Source: CALZKI01 sp964567585 (GTDB lineage Bacteria; Bacillota; Clostridia; Lachnospirales; Lachnospiraceae). Taken from it: a stretch of 14,432 nt of DNA. Where the stretch lies: NCBI GenBank assembly GCA_964567585.1, contig CAZMND010000051.1, positions 1 to 14,432 of the forward strand, read 5' to 3'. This document shows, piece after piece, positions 6,224-12,374 of the stretch (within the stretch, counting starts at the first letter, position 1; the number at the start of each line of letters is the position of its first letter). Under the pieces are notes generated by a model that saw only the letters and a list, made by a program, of their open reading frames with translations, made no database searches and had not been told where the DNA came from. The translations under genes and the position numbers were made by a program.

Positions 6224-7207
6224 TTAATCTTTCGGAAAACCACTGCTATAATACAATTTCATATCTTCAGTAATAAATAACGCTTCCATACCTTCCGTTT
6301 TTTCAATAAGTTCCATACTGTCTTCAAGCCCCAAACAAATGCAAATAGTAGAGTAGGCATCTCCTTCCATGGAAGAATCAGACAATATCGTTACACTCCA
6401 AAGGCCATTGTCTACAGGATAACCGGTTTGAGTATCCAAAATGTGGTGGTACAAAATGTCGTTTTCATAAAAACAGCGTTCATAGACTCCTGAGGTGACA
6501 AGGCTTTTATCTTTAACGGAAACATTTGGAATGGAGGATGTACCTTGTGAAAAAGGCTCCTGAATACCAAGTACAAATGCGCCTTTGTCAGGTTTGCTTC
6601 CAACACACAGAATATTTCCGCCAAGGTTAATCAGGGCATTTTCTACACCATTAGAGAGTAAATATTCTTTCATTTTATCCGCAATATATCCTTTGGCAAT
6701 GAAGCCTAAATCAATTCCGGCATTTGGATTTGTCAGGGTAACGGTGTTTGCCTCTTTATCAATGATAACATTTTCATAGCCCACATTTGATAAGGCATAA
6801 GCGATATCGTCTGTATCAGGGACAGTTTCGCTTTCACCAAAGTTCCATAAGTCAGAAAGCGGAAGGATGGTAGGGTCAATAAGACCATCCGTCATTTCGG
6901 CGTAAGAGAGTGCCATCTCCAGTAAGTAAATAGTTTCGCTATCTACCACAGTAGGCTCGCCGTTACTGTGGTTTATTTTATATACGTCAGATGTTTCTAT
7001 GGTCTTGCTAAAAAGCTTTTCATATTTTTCGGCAAGCACAAAGCACTCATCCAATAATTTGGAATTCGCATCACTATATAATGTAATTGTTATAACCGTA
7101 TCAAAATAAATTCCCGATTTGGATATGGGCGTAGCATTGCGGCTGCAGCCTAGCAATAAAAACACCATAATACATATAATCACACAGGAGAGTCTGTATT
7201 TTTTCAT
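6224..7207 (-). CDS. apbE: FAD:protein FMN transferase (ApbE), lipoprotein
   Basis: A 327-residue ApbE that transfers FMN from FAD to a Thr/Ser in flavoproteins such as the RnfG/NqrC or FMN-binding subunits, acting outside the membrane. The N-terminus is a lipoprotein signal ending LLLGC with the lipidated Cys at 21. Family marks in order: YFDTVITITLYS, IDPTILPLSDLW, DLGFIAKGYIADK, ALINLGGNI, a TSGVYER segment, HHILDTQTGYPV and GDAYST, the last two being FAD/metal-binding motifs. The length is normal. GAGGTG five bases before the ATG supports the start. The neighbour on the other side is a divergent GH25 protein. No Rnf, Nqr or FMN-binding partner is in the window, so its target is unknown. 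Confidence 0.93.
   Translation of the reverse strand: MKKYRLSCVIICIMVFLLLGCSRNATPISKSGIYFDTVITITLYSDANSKLLDECFVLAEKYEKLFSKTIETSDVYKINHSNGEPTVVDSETIYLLEMALSYAEMTDGLIDPTILPLSDLWNFGESETVPDTDDIAYALSNVGYENVIIDKEANTVTLTNPNAGIDLGFIAKGYIADKMKEYLLSNGVENALINLGGNILCVGSKPDKGAFVLGIQEPFSQGTSSIPNVSVKDKSLVTSGVYERCFYENDILYHHILDTQTGYPVDNGLWSVTILSDSSMEGDAYSTICICLGLEDSMELIEKTEGMEALFITEDMKLYYSSGFPKD
6248..6276 (-). promoter_or_regulatory. Candidate promoter of the toxin mRNA, inside the apbE 3' end
   Basis: On the minus strand TTATTA (6276-6271), a 17-base spacer and TATTAT (6253-6248) match the consensus at 3/6 and 5/6. A start near 6241 would give an mRNA of about 284 nt ending after the palindrome at 5964-5987. 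Read-through from apbE is the alternative. Confidence 0.35.
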
Positions 7208-7250
7208 TTTTCACCTCATTGCGTAAACACATATTTCGTGTTAAATTAGA

Positions 7251-7256
7251 TATAAT
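7251..7256 (+). promoter_or_regulatory. -10 element for the GH25 gene
   Basis: A perfect TATAAT at 7251-7256 without a clear -35 at the right distance. A transcript starting near 7263 would exclude the upstream start codons at 7219 (TTG) and 7261 (ATG) and support the ATG at 7294. Confidence 0.45.
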
Positions 7257-7293
7257 CAAAATGATTTTACCACAGATAGGAAGAAGTGAAAAT

Positions 7294-8382
7294 ATGAGAT
7301 TACCGGAAGATTTTGAAGAACAAAATAACGGGAAACCGGTTGTATATATGTTTGCAGGTGTGTGCACATTTATCGTGTTGCTTTTTGCGGTTATGCTGAT
7401 TTTAAATATGGAGCCGAAAAAGACACCTGATAAAAAGACAGAGGATAAAACCAATGTCGTAGAAAATGATAAATCTGACAATGAAACAAAAAGTGATTTG
7501 GTGTCGGAGGATTTGGATTTTTGGGGGATGTATCCAAAGGATGATGAATCGGACGATTCGGATGAGAAAGACGAAGAAGAAATAAAAGAAGATGACCCAA
7601 AAGATGAGGATGATCCTTCTACGGATGGAAAGCATACAAAAATCACGTATGCGGATGGAAGTGAAGAGTGGGTTTTAATCAATCAGCAGCTTCCGAAAAA
7701 TACGTATGATTACACAAAGCTGGTATCGCAGTCGGGCGTAATGAAATACTATGTGGACGGAACAAAGACTTCATACTTTGGCCTGGATATTTCCAAAACA
7801 CAAGGCTACATTGATTACAGCAAGTTGGTGAAATCAGGAGTGGATTTTGTGATGTTACGTGTAGGTGCCCGAGGTTATAGTACAGGCCAGCTTGTTTTGG
7901 ATGAATATTATGTAGACAATATAAAAGGTGCCACAGATGCGAAATTGCATGTGGGTTTGTATTTTTCATCCCAGGCCACGACCAAGGAAGAAGCGGTGGA
8001 AGAAGCCAATATGGTCATTACCCAGATTGGAGCTTACAAAATAGAGTATCCGATTGTTTTTGAAATGGAGACAATTGTGAATGATGGTAGCAGAACGAGT
8101 GCGCTTACCAAGGAAGAAAGAACGGATATTGCAATTGCATTTTTAGATACAATCAGAACCGCAGGATATATTCCTATGATTCATGGGGACAAGGAATGGT
8201 TCCTTACGAAAGTGGATATGTTAAAACTTACATCCTACGATATCTGGTTATCCCAGGAAGGGGATTTGCCGGATTATCCGTACCAGTTCTCTATGTGGCA
8301 GTACAACAAAAGCGGAACTGTGGACGGAGTCAGTGGCAATGTAAGTTTTAACATTAGTTTTATTGATTATACGGAAAAGTAA
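7294..8382 (+). CDS. Membrane-anchored glycoside hydrolase family 25 (lysozyme-like) protein
   Basis: Starting at ATG 7294 (AGGAAG upstream) the protein has 362 residues: a short cytoplasmic N-terminus, one membrane helix (about 16-38), a highly acidic linker (about 40-110, runs of Asp/Glu/Lys) and a GH25 domain (about 160-360). GH25 enzymes cut the MurNAc-GlcNAc bond of peptidoglycan. Visible marks are YFGLDISKTQGYIDYSKLVK with D165, VDFVMLRVGARGYSTG, HVGLYFSSQA and YPIVFEMET at 252-260. In the family the last motif is normally DxE; here it reads E257-M-E259. The end matches the usual terminal strand. An upstream in-frame TTG at 7219 extends the frame but lacks a ribosome site. The gene overlaps the end of a convergent gene by 23 bases. 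Confidence 0.85.
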   Translation: MRLPEDFEEQNNGKPVVYMFAGVCTFIVLLFAVMLILNMEPKKTPDKKTEDKTNVVENDKSDNETKSDLVSEDLDFWGMYPKDDESDDSDEKDEEEIKEDDPKDEDDPSTDGKHTKITYADGSEEWVLINQQLPKNTYDYTKLVSQSGVMKYYVDGTKTSYFGLDISKTQGYIDYSKLVKSGVDFVMLRVGARGYSTGQLVLDEYYVDNIKGATDAKLHVGLYFSSQATTKEEAVEEANMVITQIGAYKIEYPIVFEMETIVNDGSRTSALTKEERTDIAIAFLDTIRTAGYIPMIHGDKEWFLTKVDMLKLTSYDIWLSQEGDLPDYPYQFSMWQYNKSGTVDGVSGNVSFNISFIDYTEK

Positions 8383-9163
8383 GTTCCGAAAGTTTCCCGG
8401 AAATCGGAACTGCATTATAAATAAGTGCATATTGACCGTTTGGTAAATCGAGGAAATTCGGGGTGTAATTTTTGTTACATCCCGCTTTTTTTACGGTGTC
8501 AATTGCTTTGTTATAGGCGATGGCGGCTTCATCCTCCGATTCGTATGTACCGATTAAATAATCTCCGTTTATATGAATTTTTGCCTGATAAAAAGGCATA
8601 TTTTTCTTTAAGATTTTTGTAACGCCATTGTAGCGGTTGATAATTTCGATATTTTCATATCTGTAGTCATGGTCATTTCCATTGATAAAAAGATAATCCT
8701 TGCCGCAAACTCCATAGCTTTTTATACCATAGCGGTTTTGGATGTTGGTTTGCATACCATAGTCAGAGACAAATAAGTGACCTCCGCGTTTCATAATTTT
8801 GTGGGAGGAGTAATAAAATAAATCGTCTGTATCAAATGTATATACATCCGTTGGTGAAAGATAATAGTAAAAAAACTTAGGTCTGATGTAAATCGGATTG
8901 GAAAGATACAGACCGTTATCGCGGAAATTGACAAGGCTTACCCATTTTTCAAACTTCAAAGTTTTGGAAGAAGAGTAATTGTCAATGGAAAGTGAAGCGT
9001 TGGTTAACAATTCTAAGCCTTCAAGGTATGCCTGATTGGCAGTTACGGCAGTTTCATAGCTGCCTAAACTGATATGTTTATTTCGATATGTCAGAGAAGC
9101 ACGATAATACGTGGTTCCGTCTTTTTTCGTAGCAGAATAAACTCCCGGTAAATTTTTAGCCAT
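8360..9163 (-). CDS. AP2-like / degenerate HNH-like / AP2-like domain protein
   Basis: A 267-residue soluble protein. Residues 7-48 (GVYSATKKDGTTYYRASL, RNKHISLGSYETAVTANQAY) and 191-228 (FYQAKIHINGDYLIGTYES, then EDEAAIAYNKA) both have the strand-strand-strand-helix layout of bacterial AP2 DNA-binding domains. Between them, residues 156-181 (DYLFINGNDHDYRYENIEII) look like an HNH-nuclease core in which the expected catalytic His positions are not intact. AP2 and HNH domains combine in phage and homing endonucleases. This copy is probably a DNA-binding protein that has lost cleavage, but that is inference. AAGG eight bases before the ATG supports the start. Its 3' end overlaps the GH25 gene. 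Confidence 0.7.
   Translation of the reverse strand: MAKNLPGVYSATKKDGTTYYRASLTYRNKHISLGSYETAVTANQAYLEGLELLTNASLSIDNYSSSKTLKFEKWVSLVNFRDNGLYLSNPIYIRPKFFYYYLSPTDVYTFDTDDLFYYSSHKIMKRGGHLFVSDYGMQTNIQNRYGIKSYGVCGKDYLFINGNDHDYRYENIEIINRYNGVTKILKKNMPFYQAKIHINGDYLIGTYESEDEAAIAYNKAIDTVKKAGCNKNYTPNFLDLPNGQYALIYNAVPISGKLSELTFPYNQ
8383..8410 (+). terminator. Hairpin just after the GH25 stop
   Basis: GTTCCGA (8383-8389) pairs with TCGGAAC (8404-8410), and TTTC with GAAA inside. It starts on the base after the GH25 stop and lies within the coding part of the convergent gene. No U-tract follows on the plus strand, so a terminator role is only possible. Confidence 0.3.
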
Positions 9164-9192
9164 ATATGTACCTTAGTGAGGAGAATTTAAAG

Positions 9193-9231
9193 ATGGATAT
9201 TAAAAGCATCTGCCACTGGCGTGGCGGATGA
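9193..9231 (+). CDS. Possible 12-codon leader peptide ORF
   Basis: ATG at 9193 follows GAGGAG with a 9-base gap to the last G of GGAG and encodes MDIKSICHWRGG before TGA. The frame runs through the first stem and hairpin of a structured element, and the next stem (9231-9286) is followed by a run of T, as in attenuators. The peptide has no run of one amino acid, and the site could be chance, so this is a weak call. Confidence 0.25.
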   Translation: MDIKSICHWRGG

Positions 9232-9319
9232 AAATGCAGAAACTCTCAACGGAAAACACATTTTCCGTTGGAGAATTTTGCATTTTTACACGCTCCGAAG
9301 CAGCGATACTTTTAATATC
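9196..9319 (+). ncRNA. Structured four-stem element, candidate RNA or dispersed repeat
   Basis: An outer 11-bp perfect stem GATATTAAAAG (9196-9206) / CTTTTAATATC (9309-9319) encloses three hairpins. P2 is at 9207-9230 (CATCTGCCAC / GTGGCGGATG, loop TGGC). P3 is at 9231-9286 (AAAATGCA / TGCATTTT outside, CAACGGAAAA / TTTTCCGTTG inside, loop CACA). P4 is at 9291-9305 (CGCT / AGCG). P1, P2 and P3 abut without linkers. The non-Watson-Crick pairs at 9211-9226 and 9239-9278 are G.U only when read on the plus strand, favouring a plus-strand RNA. It could also be a mobile palindromic repeat. No known riboswitch or T-box motif was recognised. Confidence 0.5.
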
Positions 9320-9409
9320 TTAATCTCACATTTTGTCCCTCTTTATCAAAGTTTGTCATTATCTGAAAAAATCATAACACGAATAAATGCATTTCACAAA
9401 TAATTTTGG
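9320..9409. other. AT-rich intergenic spacer with nothing recognised
   Basis: Between the structured element and the sigma-E-like promoter I see no gene, hairpin or clear sigma-A promoter. A frame starting at GTG 9221 and running to 9403 crosses the structured element and lacks coding character. Confidence 0.5.
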
Positions 9410-9438
9410 ACATATTCTTCCTGATTTGTACATACAAT
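9410..9438 (+). promoter_or_regulatory. Sigma-E-type sporulation promoter
   Basis: ACATATT (9410-9416), a 14-base spacer and CATACAAT (9431-9438) match the Bacillus sigma-E consensus KMATATT-N14-15-CATACAMT at all but the first base. The gene downstream is a SleB/CwlJ-type hydrolase, and cwlJ of B. subtilis is expressed from sigma-E in the mother cell. Confidence 0.65.
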
Positions 9439-9453
9439 AAAGATTAGGAAGGA

Positions 9454-10086
9454 ATGAAAAAAATGTATTATAAGAAAAGTTATTTGTTATTTTTGACAGG
9501 TCTTGTGTTTCTTATGGCATTTGTTTGTGTCAAAGGAATCAATTATATTGATATTATAAATACGGATGTAGGAAGTTACCATGTTTCAGAACTGTTTGAA
9601 GATTCATCCGTAAAAAAAGTTACAAAATTGAATAGAGAGGTCGCCAGCAGTAAGCGGGAAATTGAGGTTTCCTCCTGTGTCAGAGATTTGTGGGTTTACG
9701 ACATATCGGACAAGGATTATGAAGTGTTGCTTCGAATTGTGGAAGCAGAAGCGGGCGGTGAGGATGAAACAGGAAAACTACTTGTTGCAAATGTGGTTTT
9801 AAATCGTGTAGAAAGCAGTAAATTTCCGGATACGGTAGAGGAAGTAGTGTTTCAGCAGGAAGGCGGATGTTATCAGTTTTCTCCTGTCGGAAACGGCAGG
9901 TATGAATCTGTGAGTGTCAGCAATGAGACCTATGAGGCGGTGGAACGGGCGCTTATGGGAGAAGATTTATCGGATGGGGCACTTTATTTTGTTTCGGAAA
10001 AATATGCAGACCCGGAAAAATTGGAGTGGTTTCATAGTAAACTGACACTTTTATACAGTCACGGCGGACACAATTTTTACGGGTAA
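9454..10086 (+). CDS. Cell-wall hydrolase of the SleB/CwlJ type
   Basis: A protein of up to 210 residues with an N-terminal membrane helix (about 10-28, YLLFLTGLVFLMAFVCV), a linker, and a C-terminal hydrolase domain (about 88-210). The domain shows RIVEAEAGGEDETGKLLVAN with the likely catalytic Glu at 99, VVLNRVESSKFP, GGCYQFSPVGNGRY and the terminal SHGGHNFYG. SleB and CwlJ degrade spore cortex peptidoglycan during germination. A sigma-E-like promoter supports mother-cell expression, although related Clostridia proteins also act in vegetative walls. Two starts are possible: 9454, five bases after AGG, and 9463, ten bases after AAGG; the second gives 207 residues with better spacing. Confidence 0.88.
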   Translation: MKKMYYKKSYLLFLTGLVFLMAFVCVKGINYIDIINTDVGSYHVSELFEDSSVKKVTKLNREVASSKREIEVSSCVRDLWVYDISDKDYEVLLRIVEAEAGGEDETGKLLVANVVLNRVESSKFPDTVEEVVFQQEGGCYQFSPVGNGRYESVSVSNETYEAVERALMGEDLSDGALYFVSEKYADPEKLEWFHSKLTLLYSHGGHNFYG

Positions 10087-10106
10087 GATTTTAACGAATT
10101 AAAGCA

Positions 10107-10130
10107 AGGAAGTGTTGATTTCCTCTTTTT
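10107..10130 (+). terminator. Weak terminator after the hydrolase gene
   Basis: AGGAA (10107-10111) pairs with TTCCT (10120-10124), plus one G.U pair, followed by CTTTTT. The stem is short and overlaps the -35 of the next promoter. Confidence 0.4.
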
Positions 10131-10143
10131 AATGTGGTATATT
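10115..10143 (+). promoter_or_regulatory. Promoter of the thrC operon
   Basis: TTGATT (10115-10120), 17-base spacer, TATATT (10138-10143), with TG at 10135-10136 making an extended -10. Transcription from about 10150 leaves a leader of roughly 65 bases with no recognised riboswitch before GAGG and ATG 10215. Confidence 0.7.
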
Positions 10144-10214
10144 GTCTAGGAATGTTTTATTTTTTAGGGAAAATTGGCTAAGTAAATTAGTTCACAATAG
10201 AAAAGAGGTTCATT

Positions 10215-11702
10215 ATGGAAGTTTTTTACCAAAGTACAAGAAACAAAGAAGAAAAAGTAACAGCTTCACAGGCGATTTTAAAAGGTCTTTCTGACGAAGG
10301 CGGATTGTTCGTTCCGGTTACGATTCCGGCTCTTACAAAAAGTTTAAAAGAATTGTCAGAAATGAGCTATAAGGAAGTGGCTTATGAAGTGTTAAAATCA
10401 TATTTGACAGACTTTACAAAGGAAGAATTGGAGCATTGTATCAATTCTGCTTATGATGAAAAGTTTGACACAGAAGAAATCGCACCGATGGTAGAAGCAG
10501 ACGGTGCATATTATCTTGAATTATTCCACGGTGCAACTATTGCGTTCAAGGATATGGCACTTTCTATTTTGCCACACCTTATGATTACTTCAGCAAGAAA
10601 AAATAACGTACAGAATGACATCGTTATTTTGACAGCCACATCAGGTGATACAGGTAAAGCAGCATTAGCGGGCTTTGCAGGCGTAGAAGGAACAAAAATT
10701 GTTGTATTTTATCCGAAGAATGGTGTTAGCCCAATTCAGGAAAAACAGATGGTTACACAAAAGGGTGCCAACACTCATGTAGTAGGAATTCACGGCAATT
10801 TTGATGATGCTCAGACAGGCGTTAAGAAAATGTTTGCCGATAAGGAATTGGAAAAAGAACTGGCTGCAAAAGGATATCAGTTCTCATCAGCTAACTCAAT
10901 CAATATCGGACGTTTGGTACCGCAGATTGTTTACTATGTATATGCGTATGCAACCTTGTTAAAAGAAGGCAAAATTGCAGACGGTGAAGAAATCAATGTA
11001 GTAGTTCCGACAGGTAACTTTGGTAATATTTTGGCTGCTTACTATGCTAAAAATATGGGCTTACCGATTGCGAAGCTTATCTGTGCATCAAATGACAACA
11101 AAGTATTGTTTGATTTCTTTGCAACAGGTGAATACAACAAAAACAGAGATTTCATTTTGACAACATCTCCTTCAATGGATATTTTGATTTCAAGTAACCT
11201 TGAAAGACTTATTTACAAAATTGCAGGTGAGGATTCTGATAAAAACAAAGCACTTATGCAGGCTTTGAATACAGAAGGCAAATATGAAATTACAGAGGAT
11301 ATGAAAGAAAAATTAGCTGATTTTGTTGGATTCTATGCAACAGAAGAACAGACTGCAGATACAATCAAAGCATTGTATGAAAAATGCGGCTATGTAATTG
11401 ATACACATACAGCAGTAGCAGCATGCGCATACAACCAGTACAAAGAAGCTACTTGTGATACAAAGAAAACAGTGATTGCATCTACAGCCAGCCCGTTCAA
11501 ATTCACAAGAAGCGTTATGAATGCAATTGATGAAAAATACGAAGCTATGGAAGACTTTGCATTGGTAGATGAATTATCAAAACTTGCAAATGTAAAAGTT
11601 CCAAATGCAATTGAAGAAATCAGAACTGCACCGGTATTACACAAAAAAGAATGTGAAGTAAATGAAATGCCGACAGTTGTAAAAGAATTTTTAGGAGTAT
11701 AA
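10215..11702 (+). CDS. thrC: Threonine synthase
   Basis: A 495-residue PLP enzyme that converts O-phosphohomoserine to threonine and phosphate, the last step of threonine synthesis, in the cytoplasm. The N-terminus (YQSTRN, QAILKGLSDEGGLFVP) is typical of the long bacterial and yeast-type ThrC. The PLP-binding Lys is K112 in FHGATIAFKDMAL; the phosphate-binding loop is ATSGDTGKAALAG (141-153). VVPTGNFGNILAAYYAKNMG and SSNLERLIY are further family marks. The length fits. GAGG six bases upstream supports the start. Three bases separate it from deoC, so thrC, deoC and the peptidase share one transcript. Confidence 0.96.
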   Translation: MEVFYQSTRNKEEKVTASQAILKGLSDEGGLFVPVTIPALTKSLKELSEMSYKEVAYEVLKSYLTDFTKEELEHCINSAYDEKFDTEEIAPMVEADGAYYLELFHGATIAFKDMALSILPHLMITSARKNNVQNDIVILTATSGDTGKAALAGFAGVEGTKIVVFYPKNGVSPIQEKQMVTQKGANTHVVGIHGNFDDAQTGVKKMFADKELEKELAAKGYQFSSANSINIGRLVPQIVYYVYAYATLLKEGKIADGEEINVVVPTGNFGNILAAYYAKNMGLPIAKLICASNDNKVLFDFFATGEYNKNRDFILTTSPSMDILISSNLERLIYKIAGEDSDKNKALMQALNTEGKYEITEDMKEKLADFVGFYATEEQTADTIKALYEKCGYVIDTHTAVAACAYNQYKEATCDTKKTVIASTASPFKFTRSVMNAIDEKYEAMEDFALVDELSKLANVKVPNAIEEIRTAPVLHKKECEVNEMPTVVKEFLGV

Positions 11703-11705
11703 AAA

Positions 11706-12371
11706 ATGACAAACCGGGAAATGTTAAGCCATATAGATCATACACAATTGAAGGCTTTTGCAACTTGGGAAGATATTAAAACATTATGTGATGAAGCTGT
11801 TTTGTACAAAACAGCTTCTGTTTGCATACCTTCCTGTTATGTGAAAAGAGTAAAAGATGCCTATCAGGATTCGCTCAATATCTGTACAGTAGTCGGTTTT
11901 CCACTGGGTTATGCCAATACGGAAGCAAAAGTAGCAGAAACAAAAAAAGCCATTGAAGACGGTGCAAGTGAAATCGATATGGTTATCAATATCAGCGATG
12001 TGAAAAATGGTCTTTATGAGGCGGTAGAAGAAGAAATCAGAACTTTAAAAGCTACCTGCGGCGATAAAATATTGAAAGTTATTATTGAAACCTGTTATTT
12101 ATCACAGGAAGAAAAGATTGCTATGTGTAAAGCAGTAACAAATGCAGGCGCGGATTATATTAAAACTTCCACAGGCTTTGGTACGGGCGGGGCTACTATG
12201 GAAGATGTTCTTTTGATGAAAGAACACATTGGTCCGAACGTGAAAATTAAGGCAGCCGGTGGAGTCAGTACCATCGAAGATTTGGAAAATTTCTTAATTG
12301 CAGGGTGCGATAGAATCGGTACATCAAAAGCAGTGGCACTTTTTAAAGGAGAAGTGGCAAAAGGATATTAA
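11706..12371 (+). CDS. deoC: Deoxyribose-phosphate aldolase
   Basis: A 221-residue class I aldolase that splits 2-deoxyribose 5-phosphate into glyceraldehyde 3-phosphate and acetaldehyde, in deoxynucleoside catabolism. Visible residues: IDHTQLKAFATWEDI, VVGFPLGYANTEAK, D91 in EIDMVINI, Schiff-base K153 in YIKTSTGFGTGG and second-shell K182 in VKIKAAGGV. The length is normal for short bacterial DeoC. AGGAG inside the end of thrC serves as ribosome site, with a 3-base gap. No other deo genes (phosphorylase, phosphopentomutase) are nearby, so its placement with thrC and a peptidase is not pathway based as far as can be seen. Confidence 0.96.
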   Translation: MTNREMLSHIDHTQLKAFATWEDIKTLCDEAVLYKTASVCIPSCYVKRVKDAYQDSLNICTVVGFPLGYANTEAKVAETKKAIEDGASEIDMVINISDVKNGLYEAVEEEIRTLKATCGDKILKVIIETCYLSQEEKIAMCKAVTNAGADYIKTSTGFGTGGATMEDVLLMKEHIGPNVKIKAAGGVSTIEDLENFLIAGCDRIGTSKAVALFKGEVAKGY

Positions 12372-12374
12372 TTT

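Noticed and set aside
7219..7293. Extended N-terminus of the GH25 protein from TTG 7219
   Set aside because: It lacks a ribosome binding site and lies across the TATAAT at 7251-7256; ATG 7294 has AGGAAG upstream and starts just before the membrane helix.
7101..7682. 193-residue minus-strand frame opposite the GH25 linker
   Set aside because: The Ser/Phe-rich composition mirrors the Asp/Glu/Lys-rich linker read backwards, and it overlaps both real genes.
9221..9403. 60-residue plus-strand frame with GTG start
   Set aside because: It begins in the middle of a hairpin, has no ribosome site and runs through the structured element; the base pairing explains the sequence better than coding.
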